Source: Promethearchaeota archaeon (GTDB lineage Archaea > Asgardarchaeota > Lokiarchaeia > Sigyniarchaeales > SOKP01). From it: a stretch of 64,000 nt of DNA. The stretch spans positions 1-64,000 of the forward strand of contig JAUVXW010000023.1 of assembly GCA_030603385.1 (NCBI GenBank), given 5' to 3'. Under the pieces are notes generated by a model, which saw nothing but the letters and a program-made list of their open reading frames with translations, searched no databases and was not told the DNA's origin. Made by a program: the position numbers and the translations under genes. Positions 16,294 to 25,037 of the stretch are shown here, in pieces; positions within the stretch are counted from its first letter, which is position 1; each line of letters opens with the position of its first letter.

Positions 16294-17781
16294 ATGGAAG
16301 AATTCAAGGTTAATGAATATATCTCACTCAGGTTGAAAGGAAAAGAGACCTTCATTTACATACAGGGAGAGAAGTTTATCCAATGTAAATACTTACTATT
16401 AAATATCCCAGTAGAAGAGGTTAGCTCTCTCGATGAAATTAATTCGATTGATGAGGCTGCAGATTTATTAGATAACTCCTTAGAGCCTGAACCACAGATA
16501 GGACTAAGACGTAATGACAAAATACCTCCCGATACCGAATTTTGGGGGCATTGTTCAAACTTACAAGTCTGGACAGAAATGGATTATGACACAAAGCTCC
16601 TACATAGAAATATCGCCTTCCCGTTGCTAAAAAAACTAACGGATGTAGGTGATCCATTAGCAAAGAAAGTATTTAAAGAAGAAATTGCTAAGAGAATTGA
16701 TAGTCGATTTAACCCAACTATTACATTCTTAGTGGAAGAAGGTTATTTAGATTATCTATCAAGTGATTATTTGGAAGATATTGTGTATAAAGGTTATTTG
16801 AAATTTATTTTTGAACCCCTAGTTGAAAAAATAAATACCATTATAGAAAATGAAGACTCTACAGCAGTCTCCTACCTAATCGGTTACAAATACTTGAAAT
16901 ACTTAAATAGCAAAGTCTTAGTTCATCTCTTTGAAAATCCAAAAATTAACTTCCTTGATAAAATAATTTTTGAAATGGATGATGACCCATTGGGAATTGG
17001 AGAATGGGGTTATTCGTTTTTTGACAAGATTGGAGATACAATATCTCACGCAGTAAGAGAAAAGTTAATGAATCTTATAGAGGAGAAAGACTTAAAGATG
17101 TTTATTAAGATTATAGAAGCGTCACTATTGAATAATCTAAAAAAAAAGGATCTCTTATTTTTAATTAAAAATCCAAAAATAGACTTATTAGAAACAATCT
17201 TAAAGACATTAAGATCAACAGATATAGACTCTGCGTTTTATTATGGCCAAAAAATATTCTCAAAAAAGAATATAAAATATGCTAAACAATCCATAAATGA
17301 AAAAATATTAGAGATAATAAAGCATAATAATCTAAATGAACTCTGCCAAATAATTGGGCTTGGCTTATTAACGCTATTAGATGACTACGATTTTGAATTA
17401 ATTTTAAGAGATCCAAATATAAAAATTCTTGAAAATTATATTAAAGTATTTGAACTTCAAGAATCATATAGTGCTGAATTATCTAAATATGAAATCAAAG
17501 CAGAATACTATCCGAATGAATTTTTCAGCCAGATCTTAAAAAAGTTTCCTATTTTATTCAAGAAAAAATTCAATGAGATTCTGGACACATGCAATACAAC
17601 AGACTTAACAACTATAATTGATTATGAATTGCTGGATTTAATAACTAAAAGAGAATTAAAACATTTTTTAAAGCTTACAAAAACTAATTTTTTAGAAAAG
17701 TTCGAAAACGCTTTGAAAGAAATAGAAAAAATAGAAAATATGAAACTCGAAAAATATCACTGGATATTAAATAAAACTTAG
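16294..17781 (+). CDS. Helical protein with Lokiarchaeia-type N-terminal domain (function unknown)
   Basis: The 495-aa protein has a region near 77-125 (PPDTEFWGHCSNLQVWTE, then DTKLLHRNIAFPLL, then GDPLAKKVFKEEIAKR) that I recall as a recurring domain in many Lokiarchaeia proteins, often before leucine-rich or helical repeats. The rest is a chain of alpha-helical repeats with recurring phrases (YLDYLSSDYLEDIV, YLKYLNSKVLVHLF, LLFLIKNPKIDLLE, FELILRDPNIKILE) about 45-90 residues apart. No catalytic motif is seen. It is probably a binding scaffold. It is flanked by long direct repeats. Confidence 0.7.
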   Translation: MEEFKVNEYISLRLKGKETFIYIQGEKFIQCKYLLLNIPVEEVSSLDEINSIDEAADLLDNSLEPEPQIGLRRNDKIPPDTEFWGHCSNLQVWTEMDYDTKLLHRNIAFPLLKKLTDVGDPLAKKVFKEEIAKRIDSRFNPTITFLVEEGYLDYLSSDYLEDIVYKGYLKFIFEPLVEKINTIIENEDSTAVSYLIGYKYLKYLNSKVLVHLFENPKINFLDKIIFEMDDDPLGIGEWGYSFFDKIGDTISHAVREKLMNLIEEKDLKMFIKIIEASLLNNLKKKDLLFLIKNPKIDLLETILKTLRSTDIDSAFYYGQKIFSKKNIKYAKQSINEKILEIIKHNNLNELCQIIGLGLLTLLDDYDFELILRDPNIKILENYIKVFELQESYSAELSKYEIKAEYYPNEFFSQILKKFPILFKKKFNEILDTCNTTDLTTIIDYELLDLITKRELKHFLKLTKTNFLEKFENALKEIEKIENMKLEKYHWILNKT

Positions 17782-17782
17782 A

Positions 17783-17919
17783 ACTCATATTATAAACACA
17801 GTATATAGATATAATTATGATTTTTATTATTTTTTAAATAATATATTTTATTTTTAATAAAATAGTCTTAAGTTTTTATGTCATATTATCTAAAAAAGGG
17901 ATTTCTTAAAAAATAGTAA
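17783..17919. repeat. 137-bp direct repeat, right copy (orphan promoter copy)
   Basis: This copy of the ribokinase upstream region begins two bases after the end of the gene at 16294-17781. It includes an ATG-AGT start (17788-17783) that leads only into a short antisense frame. If the promoter is active it would transcribe leftward across the 3' end of that gene. It lies 29 bases before the end of the next minus-strand gene. Confidence 0.92.
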
Positions 17920-17948
17920 GAGAAAAATGAAAAAAATAAATATTTAGA

Positions 17949-18257
17949 TTATTCGGAACCTTCTTCCTCAGCTGCTAATTCCTGTTCTAATTCTTCTAAT
18001 GGAACTGGTGCAGGCGTGGTCAACATACTATAACCAATCCAAACAGCGATGATTGAAATGAGTACAACGAGCAGCCAAATTGGCAAAACTACAAAAAGTC
18101 TCCAATCAAGCCAATCGATATCAAATAGATTAGCCCAAGAATCCCACTCACCTGAAGATGGAGCCCAAATCGTGGTAAATAATAAATCTAATACAGATCC
18201 CATCGTATAAACTATTGCAATTAAAAGCCCGACAACAATAACAATAGCCCCTATCAA
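17949..18257 (-). CDS. Small membrane protein, two TM helices
   Basis: The 102-aa protein has TM helices near 2-24 and 52-76, a Trp-rich stretch between them (WDSWANLFDIDWLDWRLF) and an acidic C-terminus. The listed start is TTG. A better-placed start may be ATC at 18272-18270, exactly ten bases after an AAGGAG SD, giving MAKDKLIGAIVIV. The same GGAG-N10 spacing precedes gcvH, but no standard start codon is at that place. No family is recognised. Confidence 0.6.
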   Translation of the reverse strand: MIGAIVIVVGLLIAIVYTMGSVLDLLFTTIWAPSSGEWDSWANLFDIDWLDWRLFVVLPIWLLVVLISIIAVWIGYSMLTTPAPVPLEELEQELAAEEEGSE

Positions 18258-18471
18258 TTTATCTTTTGCGATTGTGGTTCAACTCCTTAATTTTTATTTA
18301 TCAATTTAGATTTTTTATGTTAAATTTTAATTAAATTGAGTTTAATATTATTTGTTAAAAAATTATTCAATTAAAACCATTCTATTTAAAAATGAAATTA
18401 GATTTGAAAAATTGATATCTTATTGGCAAAAATGATATTTAGTGTTTTAACACGATAATGATAATCAAATT

Positions 18472-18909
18472 TTAGGTGTTAAAAGAGATAATAGCCGAAC
18501 CTTGGGTGGTAATTCTTTTTTCTTGAGTTTCTGTTAATACACTGATTTCTATTAGTCTTTCATCATCTTCTTGATATTTTTTCAGAATTTTACCTTTAAA
18601 AGTAAGAATATCATTTTCATTAGCAGGCGCTGAGTAGCGAATTTTGAAATTCTTTAAGGTTCCACCTTTAGCCCAGTTTAAAATATAACTTCCACTCATT
18701 GCCATTTGCAACATGCCGTGAGCGATACATCCCTTTAATCCTGTTTTTTTAGCAAATGATTCATCAAAATGAAGTAAGTTATAATCTCCAGAAGCCGATG
18801 CATAGTCAACTAATTGAACTCGTGTAATAGGGTCGCTTTTTACTTCAGGGAGTTCCGAACCTTCAGTTAATTCTTTATAATTTATAATTTTATTTGTCAT
18901 CTTAATCAT
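18472..18909 (-). CDS. MaoC-like hot-dog dehydratase subunit
   Basis: YASASGDYNLLHFDESFAKK and GCIAHGMLQMAMSG are the hydratase-2 motif of MaoC-like enoyl-CoA hydratases, with the catalytic Asp and His in SGDxNxxHxD. The 145-aa length fits a single hot-dog domain. Its partner gene just upstream has the FAS1-like N-terminal form of the fold. Together they should form a two-subunit (R)-specific 3-hydroxyacyl-CoA dehydratase, as HadA/HadB-type pairs do. The acyl substrate is unknown. Confidence 0.82.
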   Translation of the reverse strand: MIKMTNKIINYKELTEGSELPEVKSDPITRVQLVDYASASGDYNLLHFDESFAKKTGLKGCIAHGMLQMAMSGSYILNWAKGGTLKNFKIRYSAPANENDILTFKGKILKKYQEDDERLIEISVLTETQEKRITTQGSAIISFNT

Positions 18910-18926
18910 ACTCTTTTAAAATAAAT

Positions 18927-19370
18927 TTAATGGAATACTATTAGGGTGATAATTGCATCAAAAATTTTTTCATTTGTTTCTTTATTTTTTCCTCTTGTTA
19001 TTGCTGTTACTATATCCATTTTCCCTCGCGATCCTTCTTTTTCAACAAAGTTTTCTACTTTTGTTTGATATGTAATTGTGTCTCCGGCTACACACTGCGA
19101 ATAATATTTGAATTCTCTTCCACCGTCCAAAAGCTTTTGGTAATCAATACCCAGAGTAGCATAAAAGTTTTTCTTCCCAGAATAAGCCATTCTAGTAAAG
19201 AATGTGGGAGGAACAGGGATATCTTTATATCCTTGCTTTTTTGCTTCATTTAAATCATAATAAATTGGGTTGGTATCTCTAATTGCATTCGCAAATTGAG
19301 TAATTTTCCATCTACTGATTGTCCTTTCACTGGGTTCAAATTCATATCCAATAAATTTTCGGTCAAGCAT
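18927..19370 (-). CDS. MaoC N-terminal-type (FAS1-like) dehydratase subunit
   Basis: The 147-aa protein opens with GYEFEPSERTISRWKITQFANAI and has NPIYYDLNEAKKQGYKDIPVPPTF, the pattern of the FAS1-like dehydratase domain. Family members of this type usually lack the full catalytic pair and stabilise a MaoC partner. The partner gene starts 17 bases downstream. The start is ATG. Confidence 0.78.
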   Translation of the reverse strand: MLDRKFIGYEFEPSERTISRWKITQFANAIRDTNPIYYDLNEAKKQGYKDIPVPPTFFTRMAYSGKKNFYATLGIDYQKLLDGGREFKYYSQCVAGDTITYQTKVENFVEKEGSRGKMDIVTAITRGKNKETNEKIFDAIITLIVFH

Positions 19371-19684
19371 AATACAATTTAAGGTTTAATTCAATATAAG
19401 ATTTCAATATTTGAGTTTTTAATTTTGCAGCCTGTTTTATTTTACCATAAAAATTAAAAGTTTACAATTAAAAGTAATCATTCACTGATAACTTTTCTTA
19501 ATAAAAACGAAATTTATATTTTTTATATTATTATCAATGATAGGATTATTTTAAAATAATCAACGAAAAAAATATAAATATTAGAATTAAGCAATTATTA
19601 AAATTTTAAAAATATTAACCTAAATGGTAAAATATTTTAGAAGCTTTGTGCAATATAAAGATTGGTTAAAGAGGTTAACGAAAA
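19371..19684. other. Divergent intergenic region, AT-rich
   Basis: No coding frame is supported. It separates the dehydratase pair (leftward) from the ferredoxin gene (rightward) and must hold both promoters. The only clear signal is the ferredoxin SD GAGG, ten bases before its ATG. A TATA-like ATATAAAG is seen near 19654 but lies very close to the start. Confidence 0.4.
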
Positions 19685-19882
19685 ATGGACTTTGATATAA
19701 AACTAAATATGGACGCATGTACAGGATGTGGTACATGTTATGAGGTATGCCCTTCTGAATGCTTTGGCGAACCTGAGGGTGGAAAAGTAAATATTATTGA
19801 AGAAAACAGAGAAGATTGTGTAGGTTGTAGGGCTTGCGAAACTCAATGTCCAGAAGAAGCAATTGAGATAATAGAGAATTAA
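19685..19882 (+). CDS. Ferredoxin with two [4Fe-4S] clusters
   Basis: CTGCGTCYEVCP (from residue 11) and CVGCRACETQCP (from about 46) are two complete CxxCxxCxxxCP motifs in a 65-aa protein, the classic bacterial/archaeal 8Fe ferredoxin size. It carries electrons at low potential in the cytoplasm. The ATG start has GAGG ten bases upstream. It is a single gene facing a convergent neighbour. Confidence 0.93.
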   Translation: MDFDIKLNMDACTGCGTCYEVCPSECFGEPEGGKVNIIEENREDCVGCRACETQCPEEAIEIIEN

Positions 19883-19986
19883 GTTTTCAGAATCGGTAAA
19901 TCTAATTTCTTTTTTTTATTTTTTCTTTTCTATTTTTGTTTTAAAAACACTGTGAGTATTAGAACCATTAAAATGTTCATTTGAAA

Positions 19987-21099
19987 TTACCATAATAATA
20001 TTCTGTCACAATTTTTACAGATCCCTTCGTTTATTTGCATATTAATACAGTTTTCGTGATATGGAGCTTTGCATTCTTTGCAAATAAAAATTTTTCCCAT
20101 ATGTTCAGTAAAATCATAGCCACAATATGCACATTTACTTGTATAAGAAAAATTATCAGAACTATTTACATCTAATTCAACTATTTGGGAAGTTCCTGTT
20201 AATCCTGTACCCCCAGAAGTGGGTGTTAAATAGTTATTTTGCTGGTTTTCTGCAGGTGTTTGAAAATATTGCTGTTGAGTTTGAGGTGTTACCCCATCAG
20301 AAACATATCCTGCTGCTGGAGTTTTTGAAATGCCCATCTTTTGAGAAACTTTTTCATCTAGAATATTTGTCATAATTAATGCTGATGCGTATTTGCCTTT
20401 AGCTCCTCCTTTCTGTAAGTGTGTGTGACTTATCATATGAATAATTCGTCCTCCCATTTTTCCATAGTCAAATTCTACGAGTACAGGAGATTCTCCCCAT
20501 TTGTTTTGAATTTCCCAGGAATTAATTAGTACTCTAACGGCTTGATGATTAATAATCTGGATTGGGAAAGAACGGGTTTCTAACCACCAACGAAATTCAG
20601 TTTTCTTTGTATTTTTCCCTGTTTGCTTCTGCCATTTACTCTGTTGGATTTCGCTTAAGACACCATCTAAAAATGGATGGTCTGGTTGAATAATTTGACA
20701 CGGAACAACTGCATCGGCGGTTTTTGCACGATTCCATCTTATATACCCAGGAAAAATATTTTCTATGATACTTTGAAGTGCCCAATCAGTAGTTATTAAC
20801 CATCCACCATTTGTTACAAAATCTTTTACTTTTGGATAAGCAGCATGGGGAATATCACTACCAGGGCACCCTATAAGAACTACATCATACTGTGATAGAT
20901 TTTCTTTCATGATTTCTCTTTCTTTTACAACTTTTTTCACTGAAGCGTACATATGTTCTACCACTTTTTTAGGTTTTTCATACCTTCCATTAATCGCTAA
21001 AATTTTTCCATGTTTTTCTACAGCTTTTACAACATCCTTTTTATTCAGTGCTTCCATCTTGCGTTTCTTAACTTCCGAATAGATGTCTTTCAAACTCAT
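19987..21099 (-). CDS. GATase-like domain protein with C-terminal RING-like zinc finger
   Basis: Residues about 60-260 fit a class I glutamine-amidotransferase-like fold without a clear catalytic triad (YDVVLIGCPGSDIP, then FVTNGGWLITTDWA). A Gln/Thr-rich linker follows near 265-310. From residue 323 there is a zinc module: CAYC, CKEC, a His in PYHENC and CKNC, spaced like RING or related treble-clef fingers. Lokiarchaeia carry ubiquitin-like systems with RING proteins, so a role there is possible. No ubiquitin, E1 or E2 gene is in this window. Confidence 0.6.
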   Translation of the reverse strand: MSLKDIYSEVKKRKMEALNKKDVVKAVEKHGKILAINGRYEKPKKVVEHMYASVKKVVKEREIMKENLSQYDVVLIGCPGSDIPHAAYPKVKDFVTNGGWLITTDWALQSIIENIFPGYIRWNRAKTADAVVPCQIIQPDHPFLDGVLSEIQQSKWQKQTGKNTKKTEFRWWLETRSFPIQIINHQAVRVLINSWEIQNKWGESPVLVEFDYGKMGGRIIHMISHTHLQKGGAKGKYASALIMTNILDEKVSQKMGISKTPAAGYVSDGVTPQTQQQYFQTPAENQQNNYLTPTSGGTGLTGTSQIVELDVNSSDNFSYTSKCAYCGYDFTEHMGKIFICKECKAPYHENCINMQINEGICKNCDRILLW

Positions 21100-21195
21100 T
21101 TGATCAGCCTTTAAATAATATTATAAGGAATTTAGTGTTATTTTATAATTATTATAAAATAATTATTATATATATTTTGATTGGAAGGTATATTT

Positions 21196-22689
21196 TTGTC
21201 AAAATTAAAAGAGTTAGGACAACCTCCTGAATTTTGGGAATATTTCGAACAAATTACTAAAATCCCTCGATGTTCAGAGCACGAAGAAAAAGTGAGAACT
21301 TATATAAAGGAAGAAGCTGAGAAATTAGGGTTTGAAACTAAAGTTGATAAAACAGGTAATCTTGTAGTACGAGTTCCAGCAAAAAAAAAACCAAAAGATA
21401 AAGTTGTTTTACAATGTCATATGGATATGGTGTGCGAAAAAAATGAGGGGATTTCTCATGATTTTTCTAAAGATCCATTAAAATTAAAAATAATTGAAAT
21501 TGACAATGAAAAATGGGTTACTGCTGAAGGAACCACATTAGGTGCTGATAATGGGGTTGGTATAGGGTATTTATTAACACTTATGAAAAAAATTCATGAT
21601 GGGGAATTGAACTTCAATTCACTAGAATTTGATCTTTTGTTTACTGTTGATGAAGAAATAGGTTTACGTGGAGCATTCAAAATTGATGATGATTTAATAC
21701 AGGGGAATTTTCTTATTAACTTAGATGCAGAAGACGAGGATTCCGTGACAATTGGCTGTGCAGGGGGAAGAGTTACTTTTTTTCATATAAAAAAGGAAAC
21801 TTTTAAGATAAATGGGGAAGAAAATCTAATTCCAATAAGAATTTTTGTATCTGGTTTGATTGGCGGACATTCAGGTGTTGATATTCATCTAGGAAGGGGA
21901 AATGCATTAAAAATCATAGGGGAAGTGCTATGGAAATTAAATAACAAGTATAAGATATGTATTAACTCTATAAATGGTGGCAACAGAACTAATGTGATAC
22001 CTAGGGAAGCCAGAGCTAATATCTTTATTAGGGAAGAGGATTTTTTAGAGATACGTGAATTTATTAAGGACCTTGTAATTAAAATCAAGGTAGTCTTTAA
22101 TGGTATTGAACCTGAAATGGATATTTCGGTTGAAAAAGTGGATAAATATGATGAAAACGAGGTGTTTACAAAAAGAATTCAAGATAATATTCTTAATCTT
22201 ATGTATACAATACCAAATGGCCCTCTTTCTATGCATCCAAAAATTAAGGATCTTGTTTTTACTTCATCTAATTTAGGAGTAATAAAAACTGAAAAGGATA
22301 AGATCGAAATAAAATTAAGTCAACGAAGTCTGAACGAATTCTTTAAAATTATTATTTGGGAAAAAGTTATATCTTTATTTAAATTAACGGATTTAGAGAT
22401 AGATATCATTATAGATTCCGATTATCCTGGTTGGCAACCAAATTTTAATTCTAAACTTTTAAAGTTAACTAAAGATGCATTTAAAGCGTTATTTAAAAAA
22501 AAGATTGATGTTAAAGCGATTCATGCAGGATTAGAATGTGGAATTTTGAAGAAAAAATATCCAGACATGGAAATGATATCAATTGGTCCTAAAAATATTG
22601 GAGCTCATTCCCCCGATGAGAGAATATCGATACATTCTGTGGAGAAGATTTGGAATTTCTTGATATCCTTATTAGGAAAACTAAATTAA
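21196..22689 (+). CDS. pepD: Cytosolic non-specific dipeptidase (M20C, Xaa-His dipeptidase)
   Basis: The full M20C pattern is present: LQCHMDMVCE (metal His and Asp), AEGTTLGADNGVGIGYLL (bridging Asp), FTVDEEIGLRGAF (catalytic and metal Glu), NLDAEDED, HAGLECGIL and IGPKNIGAHSPDERI with the last metal His. It hydrolyses dipeptides. The TTG at 21196 is chosen because an AAGGT SD lies six bases upstream; another TTG at 21181 adds five residues. About 497 aa, normal length. It could use peptides imported by the transporter at 35.8-44 kb. Confidence 0.92.
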   Translation: MSKLKELGQPPEFWEYFEQITKIPRCSEHEEKVRTYIKEEAEKLGFETKVDKTGNLVVRVPAKKKPKDKVVLQCHMDMVCEKNEGISHDFSKDPLKLKIIEIDNEKWVTAEGTTLGADNGVGIGYLLTLMKKIHDGELNFNSLEFDLLFTVDEEIGLRGAFKIDDDLIQGNFLINLDAEDEDSVTIGCAGGRVTFFHIKKETFKINGEENLIPIRIFVSGLIGGHSGVDIHLGRGNALKIIGEVLWKLNNKYKICINSINGGNRTNVIPREARANIFIREEDFLEIREFIKDLVIKIKVVFNGIEPEMDISVEKVDKYDENEVFTKRIQDNILNLMYTIPNGPLSMHPKIKDLVFTSSNLGVIKTEKDKIEIKLSQRSLNEFFKIIIWEKVISLFKLTDLEIDIIIDSDYPGWQPNFNSKLLKLTKDAFKALFKKKIDVKAIHAGLECGILKKKYPDMEMISIGPKNIGAHSPDERISIHSVEKIWNFLISLLGKLN

Positions 22690-22761
22690 AATATCAAAAT
22701 TCATTCGAAGGTATTTGAAAAAATTATTAAATTGTAATAAATAATTTAATTATAGTTAATT

Positions 22762-23283
22762 ATGCAAAAACAGCTAAAAACTAAAAAAGAACTTAAAAAA
22801 GAAGAAATAATTGGTTCTGAGACTGTGATGGAGAAAATTAAAAGGAAGACTCCATGGGTTCTTGGAAATACACTAAGAAAACCAAAAGTAAATTTCCCAA
22901 AATTGAGGCATCCAAAATTATCACTTCCTATGCCGTCAAGGTCTTTAAGTATAATAGTTGTATTCATAATATTATTTGTACTTCAGACAGGAATAGCGTA
23001 TTTACTTGTTAGAGAACCACCCGCATTAGGGGCAACTCAGGGCGGAGATCCCATTTTTATATTAAAAGATATTAATGAAGCTTTCATAATTGAGAGCATT
23101 GTGGCTTCAATCCTAATTTTATTATGCTCTACTGGATTTGTATTTTTGTATCAAGCGTCAAAATATGTTTATAATCGAAAAATGGCAATAACGATTCTAA
23201 TAATTGGACTCCTAACGATAATCATCTGCTTCATAGCATTGCAATATATAATAGCCGTTAAGACAGGAGTTTTGGCTCAGTAA
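22762..23283 (+). CDS. Ost3/Ost6-like membrane protein (tentative)
   Basis: The 173-aa protein has a basic N-terminal region of 60 residues, a TM helix near 62-84, and two helices near 108-130 and 143-166. The segment from INEAFIIESIVASILILL to the RKMAITILIIGLLTII helix resembles the last two TM helices of eukaryotic Ost3/Ost6/MagT1 (AE-----, then KRK---I-G), including the spacing. The thioredoxin domain of those proteins is missing. Ost3/6-like proteins are reported from Asgard archaea. The assignment rests on TM pattern and is not secure. Confidence 0.45.
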   Translation: MQKQLKTKKELKKEEIIGSETVMEKIKRKTPWVLGNTLRKPKVNFPKLRHPKLSLPMPSRSLSIIVVFIILFVLQTGIAYLLVREPPALGATQGGDPIFILKDINEAFIIESIVASILILLCSTGFVFLYQASKYVYNRKMAITILIIGLLTIIICFIALQYIIAVKTGVLAQ

Positions 23284-23302
23284 TAAGTGAAAAATTTTTA
23301 TA

Positions 23303-24454
23303 TTATTTTACTTCACAAATTTTTATCTCATCATAATCTACATAAACTTTGTATAATCCTCGCAAATTTTTATCTAATTCAGAATCTCGAGTATCTAAAC
23401 GTAATATTTGATTTGCTATATTTTGTAATTTAAATTTTGATGAAATAATAATAATATTTTTGGAGCTTACTTTCTTTATCACTTGTGGAGTAAATTGTAG
23501 ATTACCTCTTCCAAATATAAAACCTTGTTTACCTATTGGGGATATGATAATTATAGCGTTACTTTTTTTAATATATCTTAAAATTTCTTTTTCATTTAAA
23601 TCAGTTGCTATTATTTTTTTATTTAAACACAAATCAATACCTAATATTGTTTTAGGTTGATTTAATTTATCTGCTATAACTTTGGTCGTAGTTCCTGGGC
23701 CTAAAAGATAATATATATCATTTTTTAATGACTCAATTATTCGTTTCGCGATACGTTCTTGGTTATCTAAATCAGATTCAGGTGAACCCATTTTAGATAA
23801 TTGCATATAATCTGGACTAAAAGGTGTAAGTAAATATCCATATAAACTTGTTATCAATTTTCCATTCCTATATTCATTTTCATTTATATCTAACACTACT
23901 GACTCTTTCAATGGAATTTCATCCAATAGAAATTGAAGTATAAGGCTACTTGCTACTTTAGGGTTTAGGGAAAACACACTTGAATAAATTTTCACACCCG
24001 CAGGAATTCCTAAACAAGGTACAGTTTTACCAATTATATTAAAAATATCTCTGGCTGTGCCATCACCACCAACAAATAATAAAAGATTTAGGTCATCAAA
24101 GTGTTTTATGATTCCAGCAGCAACTTTAGTATGATTAGCAGTAGTATCTAAGATTTCTTCCACTTTATTGAATAATGGATGTTTAATACAAGTATATTCA
24201 AAATTAAACTCCTTTTCTAAAAATAAAGATTCACCCATAATTCCAGGGCAGATTATAAATTTCAAATTTGCCTTTATGGATTTTAATTCAATTAAGAGTT
24301 CTCTAGTTCGGTCTACAGCGCTCGGTTTAGCTCCCATTTCTATAGCGTCTAGTAAAATTTCTTTACCATCAGTCCCTTTTAATCCAACAGATCCGCCCAT
24401 TCCTGAGATTGGGTTTATTATCAAACCTATTGTGAATTTAATTTGATCTTTCAT
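23303..24454 (-). CDS. Predicted ATP-NAD kinase-like protein (AcoX-type, COG3199)
   Basis: INPISGMGGSVGLKGTDG and LLFVGGDGTARDIFN are the motifs of the NAD kinase superfamily branch often annotated as predicted polyphosphate/ATP-dependent NAD kinase. GGDGT is the phosphate-binding site. The C-terminal half (YYLLGPGTTTKVIADKL and IIISPIGKQGFIFGRGN) fits the same family. At 383 aa it has normal length. True NAD kinases are shorter, so the substrate may differ. Confidence 0.75.
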   Translation of the reverse strand: MKDQIKFTIGLIINPISGMGGSVGLKGTDGKEILLDAIEMGAKPSAVDRTRELLIELKSIKANLKFIICPGIMGESLFLEKEFNFEYTCIKHPLFNKVEEILDTTANHTKVAAGIIKHFDDLNLLLFVGGDGTARDIFNIIGKTVPCLGIPAGVKIYSSVFSLNPKVASSLILQFLLDEIPLKESVVLDINENEYRNGKLITSLYGYLLTPFSPDYMQLSKMGSPESDLDNQERIAKRIIESLKNDIYYLLGPGTTTKVIADKLNQPKTILGIDLCLNKKIIATDLNEKEILRYIKKSNAIIIISPIGKQGFIFGRGNLQFTPQVIKKVSSKNIIIISSKFKLQNIANQILRLDTRDSELDKNLRGLYKVYVDYDEIKICEVK

Positions 24455-24524
24455 GCTTCTTAGAAATTATTAATTTTAAAAAAAAGAAAAAAAATTATAG
24501 AGTAAAAATGAAATTTCTGGCTTA

Positions 24525-24917
24525 TTATCCAGTAAAAGCATTATAAGCTGCTTCATCTAATAAATTACCCTTTTCAGCATCCCAGTTCGAAGGATCGATT
24601 TTATAGAGCCAAGCTGCAAAACTATCTTCGTTAATCTTTTCTGGCTCATCCATTAAATCAGAATTAATTGCGGTGACTGTCCCCGAGACTGGACTATAGA
24701 TATCTCCAACAGCTTTACTGCTTTCTACAGTACAATCTATTGGGTCGCTAGTGGGCTCATCTCCATCCATTTTTACTTGTTCTAGTTCGGCACCATCAAG
24801 ACCCTCAACATCAACAAAAGAAATCTCACCTAATTGTTCAGCGGCAAAAGGGGTAAGTCCTACTTCTTTTGTTCCATCATCAAACCATTGATGTGTTTTA
24901 GTAAACCATTTAGCCAT
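24525..24917 (-). CDS. gcvH: Glycine cleavage system H-like protein
   Basis: The lipoyl-lysine site is CTVESSKAVGDIYSPVSG with Lys68. HQWFDDGTKEVGLTPFAAEQLGEI and the C-terminal W and K residues follow the family. Length is 130 aa. The start ATG has GGAG ten bases upstream, one of the clearest SD sites in the window. No other glycine cleavage genes are adjacent, so it could serve lipoate-linked transfer in another setting as well. Confidence 0.9.
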   Translation of the reverse strand: MAKWFTKTHQWFDDGTKEVGLTPFAAEQLGEISFVDVEGLDGAELEQVKMDGDEPTSDPIDCTVESSKAVGDIYSPVSGTVTAINSDLMDEPEKINEDSFAAWLYKIDPSNWDAEKGNLLDEAAYNAFTG

Positions 24918-25037
24918 TTTTGTCTAACTCCTTTTATATTTATTTATGAATTAAAATAATATTGAATTAAATAGTATGTTTTTATTAATTAAGGTAATAA
25001 TTTAAAATTTTATTATTGAGATTTAAAGTTAGATTAT

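Noticed and set aside
17783..17788. A gene starting at the duplicated ribokinase ATG in the right repeat
   Set aside because: The frame ends after about 34 codons, is antisense to the real gene and has no recognisable content.
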